In this document: piece after piece, positions 37,101-46,036 of the stretch
How the letters are laid out: each line of letters starts with the position of its first letter
Numbering within the stretch: position 1 is the first letter of the stretch
Assembly: GCA_023525975.1 (NCBI GenBank)
Contig: CM042018.1
Span: forward strand, 73,353,001 to 73,417,000
Direction: 5' to 3'
Source: Smallanthus sonchifolius
Taxonomy: Eukaryota; Streptophyta; Magnoliopsida; Asterales; Asteraceae
DNA: 64,000 nt
The notes under the pieces: model-generated
The model's input: the letters and a program-made list of their open reading frames with translations, nothing else
Told to the model about the DNA's origin: nothing
Databases searched by the model: none
Made by a program: the position numbers and the translations under genes

Positions 37101-37563
37101 AATGTCAACAACTGAGATCGCCCTAACTGATTCAAATTTTGGTAACTTAATCCAAGCTATGCATTATCGAATTCTAATTACTGCAAAATCGTCAAAAAAA
37201 ATTAAGCAGATAGCAAAGGAATTAGTTCTTACGGGTTCTAGAACTAACAAAGGGCTCGTCCTCGTATGGCATAGGAACAGTGACTGACATGTCGTTTTGC
37301 GGCGTCGGCGGTGGCGGTGCGGAAGGTTTTCTCCTGCGTTTAGTCCGTCTAACGCCGGCGGCGACAAGGATAGATGACTTCCCCGGGATCTGGGAGAGGA
37401 CAGGAGAGAGAACTGAAGAATTTACGACGATGGAAACTGGAGTTGGGGTTGGGGATATACGGAATACCATATTAGTTTTTAAATGGTTGTTTTTGGGAAT
37501 CTCGTCTCGTGATACAAATTCTTTATTAATGTATGAGAAATCGAATTCCATTCTTTGGACCAT
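20798..37563 (-). CDS. FBT1: Folate-biopterin transporter, chloroplast type (BT1 family), 9 exons
   Basis: Exons in sense order: 37563-37233, 36219-36029, 28890-28826, 28725-28563, 23156-23008, 22921-22691, 22090-21922, 21833-21741, 21100-20798. They total 1695 nt (564 codons plus stop), and all eight introns are GT-AG with phases that join. The protein has an S/T/P- and K/R-rich N-terminus (plastid transit peptide). The membrane domain of the major facilitator/BT1 family follows, with VDLTPDN, FVQGVLGLARLAVSFY, KPLYGFISDS, YRRRSYLVLSGLLGALSW, LQSLCWGSSAFGG and a hydrophilic C-terminus. Known plastid homologues (Arabidopsis At2g32040, cyanobacterial slr0642) move folates across the envelope; the substrate here is inferred. 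The start could instead be Met32 (37470), which begins a more typical transit peptide. No stop or frameshift was seen. The length is near the roughly 560 residues of the family. Confidence 0.93.
21741..21833 (-). CDS. FBT1: FBT exon 8
   Basis: 93 bp (31 codons, phase 0 at both ends), acceptor TTGCAG, donor GTAATT. It encodes LVTGLNRKFGVSDEWFAIGD. Confidence 0.93.
21922..22090 (-). CDS. FBT1: FBT exon 7
   Basis: 169 bp, acceptor TTCCAG, donor GTTTGAC (weak beyond GT). It encodes NKLGFTPEFLGRVKLVTS and KKVSLRKIFLGTTVIGTALG. Confidence 0.92.
22147..22646. mobile_element. MITE in FBT intron 6
   Basis: It starts TAGGGGTGAGCA and ends TGCTACCCCTA, imperfect inverted termini. The interior is rich in GGTT/AACC words and contains a short TA run. 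No coding. Confidence 0.5.
22691..22921 (-). CDS. FBT1: FBT exon 6
   Basis: 231 bp, acceptor TTTGCAG, donor GTAACT. It encodes FVFGLSALLPLLTSAVAVLV, a hydrophilic serine-rich loop, and FLPTIFIFLWQATPHSES. Confidence 0.93.
23008..23156 (-). CDS. FBT1: FBT exon 5
   Basis: 149 bp, acceptor GTGTAG, donor GTAATC. It encodes VVDSMVVERARGETQS and LQSLCWGSSAFGGIVSSYF, the most conserved BT1 stretch. Confidence 0.93.
23352..26075 (-). mobile_element. Ty1/Copia element, internally deleted, in FBT intron 4
   Basis: The LTRs are 23352-23613 (262 bp) and 25809-26075 (267 bp). The target duplication CACTT is present on both sides (23347-23351 and 26076-26080). The primer site for initiator tRNA-Met is at 25795-25806 (minus strand), and a purine tract (plus strand ATCTCCCACTTGG) abuts the left LTR. 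It has the same orientation as the gene. The interior is only 2.2 kb. Gag, protease and GAG-pre-integrase remnants are present, and the RT and RNase H domains are absent. Confidence 0.9.
23718..25186 (-). pseudogene. Copia gag-pol remnant
   Basis: 25186-24947 encodes a Gag (UBN2-like) N-terminal piece (MQIEALLVQKDLDIVLSG). 24535-24272 encodes the protease start (SWVMDYGASFQATHS), where the usual DSGA active site reads DYGA. 24308-23718 begins with the pre-integrase block (VRVIPNLKMLISVGQLDDQG), then jumps to sequence without a recognisable RT. Frames differ between pieces. Confidence 0.75.
26438..27809. mobile_element. hAT-like non-autonomous transposon in FBT intron 4
   Basis: Perfect 17-bp terminal inverted repeats: CAGTGTTGTAAAAATCG at 26438-26454 and its complement at 27793-27809. 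The flanks are TA-rich (CTATATAT and ATATATAT), compatible with an 8-bp duplication. The body contains a GGCGAGCGCCTAGGCGCAAG-type repeat near 26900, a C-rich run (27440-27480) and a TA microsatellite at 27677-27719. No transposase. Confidence 0.75.
28563..28725 (-). CDS. FBT1: FBT exon 4
   Basis: 163 bp, acceptor TTTGTAG, donor GTAAGT. It encodes DSVPLFGYRRRSYLVLSG and two hydrophobic segments, ending SVAFSDV in phase 0. Confidence 0.93.
28826..28890 (-). CDS. FBT1: FBT exon 3
   Basis: 65 bp between acceptor GGGCTAG and donor GTGCGT. It encodes TTVITGFSALPWLIKPLYGF. It is separated from exon 2 by the 7.1-kb intron. Confidence 0.92.
29371..29597 (+). repeat. 114-bp tandem duplication in FBT intron 2
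   Basis: 29371-29484 and 29485-29597 are nearly identical copies (TTCTCTTGAGAAGGATTATT...), differing at only a few bases. Confidence 0.9.
31718..32147. mobile_element. MITE with about 60-bp inverted termini in FBT intron 2
   Basis: The two ends are inverted copies sharing AATAGTAA(T/C)CAAGTTTCTC and repeated TTTTAGTCACTCAA words. TTTAAAT is present on both sides (31711-31717 and 32148-32154), consistent with a target duplication. No coding. Confidence 0.75.
32405..33090. mobile_element. Probable non-autonomous DNA transposon in FBT intron 2
   Basis: The left end reads TTTTAAAAAGAGCGAGGCGC. The right end reads CCTCGCCTAGGCGTGCTTTTTGC, an imperfect inverted pair. Similar words occur at 23217 and 26885 in intron 4, so a family is present. 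Confidence 0.4.
33995..34724. mobile_element. hAT-type non-autonomous element(s) with TSD AAGCGGGT, FBT intron 2
   Basis: AGGGCTGTCCAAA begins the element and GAACAACCCTA ends it. AAGCGGGT flanks both sides (33987-33994 and 34725-34732), an 8-bp duplication typical of hAT. A second copy of the left terminus sits at 34559, so either a short element is nested or the end is duplicated. 34330-34550 looks like a captured gene leader (TCAAGTCTCAAATCGTCTC twice, then CTAACCCTAATCGG). Confidence 0.65.
36029..36219 (-). CDS. FBT1: FBT exon 2
   Basis: 191 bp, acceptor CACAG, donor GTACAT. It encodes CFGVDLTPDN and the first membrane segment (MVYFVQGVLGLARLAVSFYF), ending DLHLDPAE in phase 0. Confidence 0.93.
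37233..37563 (-). CDS. FBT1: FBT exon 1 (transit peptide)
   Basis: It encodes the N-terminus, including MVFRISPTPTPVSIVVNSS and a basic KRRRKPSAPPPP stretch typical of a plastid targeting region and its end. The donor is GTAAGA at 37232. It ends with one base of a split Arg codon completed by exon 2. Confidence 0.9.
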
Positions 37564-37640
37564 TTTGAACGACCTATCGTCACACTTATCACTTGATTTT
37601 TAATGTATTTATATTATATAAATTTTGGGTTTATATATTG
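37564..37640 (-). promoter_or_regulatory. Probable core promoter of the FBT gene
   Basis: On the minus strand a TATA-like TATATAATATAAAT lies at about 37622-37606, some 45-60 bp before the first ATG (37563). That spacing leaves only a very short leader for Met1. A leader of about 115 nt would precede Met32. Confidence 0.4.
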
Positions 37641-39559
37641 GTTTAATTTAGTGATGTTATGAAATAAGTCTAACTAGCATGACCTGCGTGTTACGGCAGG
37701 GTCGGACAGTGAAATTAACGTGATTAAATACATAATTAAGTCAATGCGTTTGTGAATCTAACTACACGTGTTGCGCCTATGACATTAACGTCGTTAAGTA
37801 TTGTGACATTAGCACCCTGCGCTCTGCGGCGGGAAGTGGAATTTAAACGGTTGAGGCAGTGACAATAACGTGACTAAGCACAAAAAAAAACATGATTAAG
37901 TACATAAAAAAAATGTATGAAGTTACGGCGACTCGGTTAGACCAATAAAAGGAAATGTAAAAAAGCCAAAGAAAAAAACCCAAAAAAAATTATGGATCAA
38001 CAGATAGGTAACATGTGGCGTGGCGATGAAGAAAAACAGCTAATTTTGATATTTTACAAAGTTCAGGGGGTGAGTATAACAAAATTTATAACGGGACGCA
38101 AAAAAAATATACTAAACACAACAACAAATTAATTTCTTTTTAGAGATATATTTGAACTTTTAGAAAGTTAAGTGTTATTATTTGAAAATGTGAAAATTGA
38201 GAGAATGCATATGAGAAGAAAAAAAAAGTGATTGGACGCCGACATTAGTAAATAAGAGTAAGGGAATAATACCAAACTAACATGAGAAAGAGATAATAAA
38301 ATAAAATACAAGAAGGTATATCAATTTTAATCGTTGATAACCACAATAATATATATTTATAACACTACCATTGTTATCAATTTCATACGTTTGGAGATGT
38401 TACCTCGTAAAAAATCTTGTAAAGGAAAACTCAGTGGGACAAAACCTTAGCTAAGGAAAAAAGAGTGCAACACATATTTTATCTCCTTGATACTTCTGGA
38501 TTAATTACATTGGCTCGTTAAAAACATTACTGAGAAAACCAACAGGACAAAGAAGGAAAAAATAGTACACTGGTAAAATACTCCCCCTTATTTTAATATG
38601 TATCATTTAAGTGACGGATGTCGATCTTCTATGAAAGTTATGAAAAAAACTTTTGTACTCAATGATTTGTCGTTTGATCCCTTGACGTACACTTCTTTAA
38701 GTTGGCCAACTGTGTATGAGCTTCATGTTAAAGTTGTGTTGTCTTATCTCGTAAACAAATGCCATAATTAAGATTCACAATTGTGTTGTATTACGTTCCC
38801 TTAATCTGCAAGAGTAACTAAACTTATTTTGATGTGTTAGTAAAATATAAATCTTTATCTTTCATACCTTAAGATCATCAAAATATTTGTTTTACCATAT
38901 TTTATTTCAAATTTGTTCTTTAGTAATTTGAACTAGAGTTAAATACGGTTTTCGTCCATGTGGTTTGACCAAAATAACCCTTTTAGTCCAATAGTTCTAA
39001 TTTGACGTTTTTAGTCAAATAGTTTCATTTTCATCTCAATTTAAGTCCAGCTAATTAACACCGTTTGTTTTTTTTTGTTAACTTTTAAAAAAAGTCCAAA
39101 CTACCCCTCTTAATAAAAAATAAATTAAATTAAAAAAAGCATTTATAAACCCCTCTCTCTATCTTATCTCCCTCTTTTACCTATCCTCATTTTCTTCTCA
39201 GATCACTGATAGAGCTTCTTCTTCCTCAACTAAATTTTGAAATTGGGTTTTGAACCTAAAATTTTTGCTTTTAACTATATAACAAAACAAATATAAATAT
39301 TTCTATGAATGGGTGTTTTTTATTCTTCCAAGTTATCTAGAGAGGAGATTTGGGCTTCTCAAAGCAACGATTTCTTTGCCCTAACTTGAGGACACATATG
39401 TCTTTCCTTTTCCTTCTGATCATCGCCATATCTTCTGGTCAAGAGAAAATGTATCGTGCTTCTCGGTTTGAGGTCAAAACATAACAAGAAATCATCAGTC
39501 TTTCCGTCTGATCGTCTCTATATCTTCACCATTGTCTGCTTCGTTTCTTGTGGTTAATC
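37641..39559. other. Upstream region of FBT, no gene
   Basis: AT-rich. 38390-38590 contains a repeat-like stretch (AACTCAGTGGGACAAAACC, then TGAGAAAACCAACAGGAC) and 38940-39030 another (GGTTTTCGTCCATGTGG, AACCCTTTTAGTCC). Both look like remnants of dispersed repeats. No supported coding exon. Confidence 0.4.
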
Positions 39560-41210
39560 TGTCACACCCTGCCTCAGGCACCCCCTGGACGTGTGTGAGC
39601 ACGATTAGTACCTGTTTTGATTTCAGAGCTTTTATAAAATAACATAAGACTTTTCATGGATCGTTTTATCATAAATCCCAACCTCGAGGGTTGTTTTTGT
39701 AAATGTCAAGACCCAGTTGGAAAACGAAGATCTTGTATTTATAAACATGGGAATTAAATACCCTTTGTGTTTTGATTACAAACATTGTTTGAAATCAAAT
39801 TACAACACTTGTCTCCAGACAAGTTTAAAAGCTACTAGGTAATAGTCCTACCTAAGGTGGATCAGTTCCTTGGAACTATTCCTATTTCATCATTTAGGAT
39901 TTCCTGTGCATATGGCATGATAATCCATCTTGCACCTTATCATGTACATATACACATAGTCTTCATCTAGACCAAGTCTGCCCGACAATTCATTCCCATC
40001 ACATTTTATTTATTACCTGAAAATATTTTAAAAATGAAACGTCAGCGCGAACGCCGGTGGATACAATTATCTTGACAGTAAAATCATCTGGCACAAACAG
40101 TTATTAAATTCATAATTATAATATATATATTCAATCCACACTTCCAGCATGTCCTCATGTCCTGACTTGTTCGCACCATTGTATACACCGGTAGTGTGTC
40201 TTATAACAATGGCCAGACTCCGTCTCCTTAATCGTTAACCGCGATCTGGGACTTTCACCCATGACCCGTGTATCCTTTGCAAATTTTACATATACTTATG
40301 GCCTGAATGTTTTGTACGTAGATGAATGTTATGCATTAATCCTTTAACACTTATTTGCCCATTTTCGTAAACATAAATGTTTGGCTTAAGGTTTTTAAGT
40401 AGATAAAGTATTCACCTTAATAAAATGGAAGAGTAACAACTTTATAATGAGTCTCCTAAACTTGGGATTACAGCACTAGCGTCCTATCTTAGCTTTCTCG
40501 GGCGTTTCTTACTTCTACGAGCGTTTCCTCGTCAGTGTAGGAGTTTAAGCGAGTGCGGGTCGAATCGGGATCACTGGGAATCTTCAAGAGGGGCTCTGGT
40601 ACGTGTTTTGAAAGCTGGAAACGAGTTTGGATTAGTGAAATATGCTGAAATCAATCAACTATTTATAGGGTGAAAACTGGACCCGTGGCGGACCGTTACG
40701 CAGGGTCATAGCGGACCGCCACCGCCCAAGGTGGCGTCAGCCCTAAATGTCACCATCTGATTGGACCGTTTCTAGGATTGCGGCTAGCGGATCGTTACCC
40801 GGGAGCGTAGCGGTCCGCCACGCTGCTACATGGCAGATTCTTATGAATTATGGTTGGCGGACCATTACCACGTGGCATGGTGGTCCACCATGAGTACACG
40901 CGTCTGAAAAACTCCCCATTAATCATTAGACATGTGTCACACGTGGGTTGTTTGCTTAATGGCTAAGTAGCGGACCGTTACAGAGGATGGTGGATGTCCG
41001 CCACCAGTGTATTCAACGTAGAGGACCAACCTTAACGGACCTCTACATAACATAGACCCGTAGCGGACCGTTAGGGTAGACCTTAGTAGTTCGACAGGCT
41101 TATATTTTCAAAATTTTCATTTTAAACCCTGGACTTTGGTAATTAAATACATCAAGTCCTTGTGGTTTATACCTTAGCATTTTTTGGACATTTTCATGGC
41201 AGGTGTTACA
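39560..41210 (-). mobile_element. Solo LTR F (gypsy type), TSD TAATC
   Basis: A single 1651-bp LTR. On the plus strand it starts TGTCACACCCTGCC and ends GGCAGGTGTTACA, so it is on the minus strand. TAATC flanks both sides (39555-39559 and 41211-41215). On the minus strand TATAAATAG lies at about 40673-40665. Upstream of it, in U3, sits an array of GCGGACCG palindromic modules (40681-41080). Confidence 0.9.
40685..41075. repeat. GCGGACCG palindromic repeat array in U3 of solo LTR F
   Basis: Five or six modules pair a GCGGACCGTTA-like arm with a GCGGTCCGCCA-like arm, for example 40685-40722, 40786-40832, 40854-40892, 40966-41010 and 41020-41048. The arms are imperfect. The array ends right before the TATA box (minus strand). 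Confidence 0.7.
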
Positions 41211-41215
41211 TAATC

Positions 41216-41592
41216 TGAGTTGATATCATGGAATTTTACAAAAAAGCCCTATACACTCGAGTAAGAAGTCCGTTTATTTTGAGACGACAGTGGAGGGTGG
41301 GTGGTGGGTATGAAGTCCAGTGGTGGCGGTGGTTTCAAGCTAAAAACAGAGAGAGAGAGATGCAATGGTGGCGGCGGTTTTAGGCGGTGGCAGATTTAGA
41401 TCTGAAAATCCAGGGTGTGGATGGTGAAGCCAAACGGAAAAGAAAAAGGGAGAAGGGGCGGAAATTTGAGCAGTTAACGGTGGTTGCAGTGGTTCTAGTT
41501 AGTGATGGGATGCGGCGACGACACGGTTTTGACCGGCGGCAGCGACGGTGGTCTTGACCGATAGAGGAGATGTGGGTTTAGATCTAAGGTTG
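41216..41592. other. Intergenic, no gene
   Basis: Contains GGTGG-rich low-complexity sequence (41290-41570). Nothing codes convincingly. Confidence 0.35.
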
Positions 41593-42120
41593 TGTGACAA
41601 CCGTCAATTTGTCAAGTCTTGATCATGTAGTATACTTATTTCAGTTATAATTCCATGTGCATTATTTGAAACTAGTTGATCTATAACGAATTACTAGGAA
41701 TAATGCATTACAATATGACGTGAATTCAAGATTTTACAATAGGACTCTAAGGTCATTGGTGATGAGGCTATGTAAATATTAATTCAACTAAGTGTCATAC
41801 AAAGGATACAAACCTATGATATAAGAAATACTACATGAACTTTATGATAAATCGTGACGAAGAGCATTAATATTTTTTTACGCAATATTTTATGAATTCG
41901 GGTTATTACGCCATCATTTTTATAAATGTAGCTAACATTCATTCATATAAATATAATATATACATATATTTGAGTCAATTTTTATTTCGTTACACCACAT
42001 TTCATTATTTTAAGCCGTTTGATGCATTTACGATAAAACGTATGATTATTTTTGTAAAAATAAATTTACATATATATTTTTGCATCCATGACCACTTAAA
42101 CCATCATACACAACTCATAT
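41593..42120 (+). mobile_element. Possible 5' fragment of another LTR
   Basis: Begins TGTGACAACCGTCAATTTG, an LTR-start-like sequence (compare the sense start of H). It stops where the LTR of E starts. The rest was not located. It may be the outermost element of the nest. Confidence 0.35.
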
Positions 42121-43831
42121 TGTGACACCCGACAATTTCAGGTTAAATCTGTACCAAAGCCTTAAACATAATTATGACAAAACATAACGCATTAGACTTA
42201 ATTATAATAAATTAGGTCACATCACATATAGCAAATTTCACTTTACTTCAAACAGTGGTGATTTAGGAAAATTACCGGATCTCATACACGTGATTACCCG
42301 ACCTTTTATCGACGTTGGTGATAATTTTTAAATGAAATAACTTAACTAGTTATTTTGCATAAAGTACTATAAAAATATACATACATATATGTATATGTAC
42401 ATACGTTTACCTATGACAAATATTATAAAGCAAAATCACTAACACACCTAAATAATGTGAACACATAAAAACACCTCATATGAAACCGACACGTACACGA
42501 GCATTTTAAAACCAACTTAGTTATACCCGAACTCCATTTAACGGGTATTCCACCGGGTGAAACATCTAACACCATCACCACCTAAGTCACCACCCCACCA
42601 CCCCTCACCACCCTACCCCTACCTCCTCCATCCTCCCTTTTTACGGCCGAGAACCCCCCCCCCCCACCCTAGGGGGCCTCCCCTCTCTTGTCTCCTCCTA
42701 CACTATCAAACCTAGTGTTCCTTGAACCAAAATGTTGGCCTAGCAACAAGATTGTCCCCTTGAAACATATGTGTCCGCTAGGAATATAAAACCCAAGGGT
42801 TTTTACACAATTGGAGGATTATAAATAAAGCATGAGGAACCCCATTTCATCCACCACAATCCACCATCCCTCCTATCTTCTCCCTTGAACCCGACGACTT
42901 CCCCCTCCCTCCTCCCCTCTCGTTTTTCATAGCAACATCAAGCCCACATACCACCTTCACCCCCTCTTTGATCGATATACATACACTTACACAACCCACA
43001 CCCTTGTTTTCCTTCCCTTGTGCGACGGTATCACTTACACCTCGCCCTCTTGTTTCGGTTCCATCACTATACACACTTATGCATCACTTATACATCCAAG
43101 ACTCAAGAAGTAGAGGTTCATGGAGTGATTTTGGGTGCCATCAAGCAATCTCATTGGCATTACGGGTCTTCGTTTTCTGTCTACCACCTTTCCTTGCTTG
43201 ATTACGTAAGCATTTATCACCTTCGTATAAATTATATATCACTAGATGTTGGAACATGTAAAACCCGTCACCTTTGGAAATATAAACTTTAAAAATCCTG
43301 AGCTACTATGTTAAAATACTAATCACGCATAAACATATTGCATGGAGTTATTAGTATTATTATATGTGATAATATAAGAAATTAATTGTAACATCCCGAA
43401 AATCTACAAGTTAATGGTTTGGATAAACAGACGACCAAGATTTCTATTCAGTAATTAACCAGGTTCTAGGGACATAAGAATGTAACTTGTGAACTCGGGG
43501 ACATGTGAGTCATTTTAAATATAACCTCGAGATTTAACGCGCGAATACGGAAATACGAGGGCCTAGATGGAACTATTAGTGGTTTATATACCACATTATG
43601 GAAAAAAAAACCTAGGTCATTAGCGACCTAGGGGTGTGCACGACTGGAAACGGACGTAAGGGGAGGAGGAGCCGGTGCCGAGGGTGGTCGGACTAGGGAA
43701 TGAAGTCGGAGTGTAACATCCCGAAAATAGTAAATAAGTAAATAATAATACGATAGAGATTTAAATGTCATAAAACGAAATAAGAACGGATGGGCTTGGG
43801 CTCGGCTCCAACGGGCCGAGGGAAGCCCAGG

Positions 43832-43840
43832 TATAAAAGG
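43832..43840 (+). promoter_or_regulatory. TATA box of element D 5' LTR
   Basis: TATAAAAGG in a GC-rich context, about 120 bp into the LTR. The identical box is in the 3' LTR near 50771. Confidence 0.7.
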
Positions 43841-44217
43841 GGCAAGGCAGCCCACTAGCTCATTCCACCTCCATTTCACCAATTCTAGAGAGAGAAAGGG
43901 AGCCCGGGTATAGAGAGAGAAAGTCGACGGATCGTCACGAGATTAGAGGAGCACGTTACAGCTGAGCTCGTGAGCAAAACCTCCGAATCAAAACTTTAAT
44001 CCAGGTAATGATTCATACATAATCTGAGTTTTTGTTCATTTTGGGGTTTCTCGAGTTTTAGCTAAATAGATGATGTTTTTACGGATGAAACTTGATAATA
44101 AGCTTAGAAATAGCATCTAGAACGAAAACCGCATGTTTTGATCAAAGAAAATTGTAAGATTGGCACGATCGGGTTTGCATGCAAGAACTTCGGATTTTTG
44201 GTCCAAGAACCAGGTCC

Positions 44218-44371
44218 TGCGCACTTACCAAGTGCGCAGGAGGGAATCCCTGCGTACTTACCAAGTACGCAGGATGCAGACCCTGCGTACTTACCAAGTA
44301 CGCAGGAGGAAGGCTCCTGCGCACTTGCCAAGTGCGCAAGAGCAAGTCCCTGCGCACTTACTAAGTGCGCA
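44218..44371. repeat. Phased palindrome array in D LTR (5 hairpins)
   Basis: 21-bp units start at 44218, 44251, 44284, 44318 and 44351 (33-34 bp apart). Units 2 and 3 are TGCGTACTT-ACC-AAGTACGCA. Units 1, 4 and 5 are TGCGCACTT-N3-AAGTGCGCA. Both arms differ together, so all five remain perfect 9-bp stems with 3-nt loops. The array is about 385 nt after the TATA box. Confidence 0.95.
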
Positions 44372-45684
44372 GGCAGCAGGTTGGTTAAGTAAAGTCAGTA
44401 AGTTTAGAATGATTACACCATTAAAGTCGGGGTTGGGTCTAATGTGTATTTAACTACCTAATCCAGATCGAAAGTGACGCTGTTGGACCTTTGTCTAGGA
44501 CAACCTAGAGTAGCCCATCAGGTGAGTTCTATGTGCCCCCTTCTATGTATGTGCAACTAATTTATAAATGTTTTGGGGCTGAAGTGTATACACTAAGTGA
44601 ATAAATGTTATGAATGTTAATGTGATCATACGTGGTATACAAACATATATATATACTCAAGTACAAAAATGAATTATGAGCAAAGAATGAATCGTATGAT
44701 TATTAAGAATGAATGAAAAGAATAACATAACGTGTAAGAATGAAATCCTGCTTTATATCTATGTATATATTGCTTGCCAAGTAACAGAAAACGTTATGGA
44801 CGCTTCAATGATAACGACTACTTCGGTAGACGGACGACCACTTGACTATTATGCAGCCAGAAAAAGTAAGTCTAGAAAGGTAGACTAAATAAAGGCCACT
44901 ACGGTGGAGTAAGGCGCTAAACTAATATCCGGCTGTATAATTAGTTTAAGTGGGAAACGGATGCCTTATGGCAGACGGGCGAAATACGGCCTACGACGGT
45001 AGGACGGTTGTAAGATTACGGACGGACACAAGTTGCCGGACGGTTGTAAGAATGAAAAATACGGACGAACACTAGTTGCCGGACGGTTGTAAGAATAGGC
45101 GGACCATGACGATGGACCGTGGCGCTTGTCTTTGTGACATTCGAAAATAAATGACGGGTTGATCACCCATGAATGAAAAGAAAAGAAAAGAAAAGAAAAT
45201 GGTGAATGCATATATATGTAGTCACAAAGAAAGATGAAAGAAAAGCAAAAGTTATGAAAGTAAATGAGACAAATGATGTGAATATATATTTATATGTATT
45301 TGCGAAGAATGATAAAAGAAAAGCAATTCAAGTCAATGTGTATTTATATAAATGTATATATAATTATGCATACTTATAAAGAAAAGAATGTTTATACCTA
45401 ATTGTATTAAACTAGAACTCACCAGCGTTAGCTGACTTTTAGTATACATTTCAGGTAAAGGGAGAAAATGTCGTGCGATGGCGTGAAGGTTACCCGACAC
45501 GAGACTGACATCCCACTTTTGTTTTATATGTCTTGGAACAATGTTATGATTTATTTGTAAAGACTTCCGCTGTTATGTTTATGTAATTGAATGATGAATG
45601 TTTTAAATTTAAGTTCAGTATTTATGACTATGTTTATGAGTAAATCCAACAAGTGAGGTTACCCGGTTTTGGGGCCTTACAAGT

Positions 45685-45696
45685 TGGTATCAGAGC
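45685..45696 (+). other. Primer binding site of element D (initiator tRNA-Met)
   Basis: TGGTATCAGAGC, three bases after the LTR end, the standard plant retrotransposon primer site. Confidence 0.93.
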
Positions 45697-46036
45697 AATA
45701 GTTTGAGAGATTCAGACATCCCTAAATGTCTGGACTCAAACTGATTATGGGACCAACGCACGGATGTCAGTCTGGGTAACCAACGCCAACGCTAGCACGG
45801 TAAGTAAGTCATAAAGTTAATCCTCTTGCATAGAAGTAGATACCTTAACTTAGAACAAATAGATGTTAATGCCACGACTGATTTGAAGAGTTTCGAACCC
45901 GAAAAGCAATGTAAATTAGTAATCACAAACCGGTCACTGTAATTAAGAATTTACCTTGCTCGTACTGTTCCAAACTATGATCTGAAGAAATGACATTGAT
46001 GTATTCCCTTTTTAACTATCAGGAAATTAAGAATTT

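Larger units (their letters stand above)
43712..45681 (+). repeat. Element D 5' LTR
   Basis: TGTAACATCC...GGCCTTACA. TATA box at 43832 (TATAAAAGG). Hairpin array at 44218-44371. Donor-like GTGAGT at 44522 and acceptor-like ATTTCAG ending 45454. TTGCCGGACGGTTGTAAG-type tandem words at about 45034-45094, and an (AAAAG)n run near 45180. Confidence 0.95.

Noticed and set aside
42847..43292. Small ORFs near 42.9-43.2 kb that could suggest a gene
   Set aside because: They lie in the leader of the LTR of element E, right after its TATA box, and are C/T-rich leader sequence.
44218..44371. CRISPR-like array (short palindromic repeats with spacers)
   Set aside because: Plant nuclear LTR context, spacers only about 12 bp, no cas genes, and identical copies in both LTRs. 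It is a retrotransposon repeat.
44104..44392. Overlapping open frames on both strands encoding repeats such as LTKYAG / YLVSTQG (also 51043-51331, 16320-16709, 17096-17536)
   Set aside because: They result from the palindromic DNA array, whose 33-bp period keeps frames open on both strands. No start context, domain or conservation suggests a protein.
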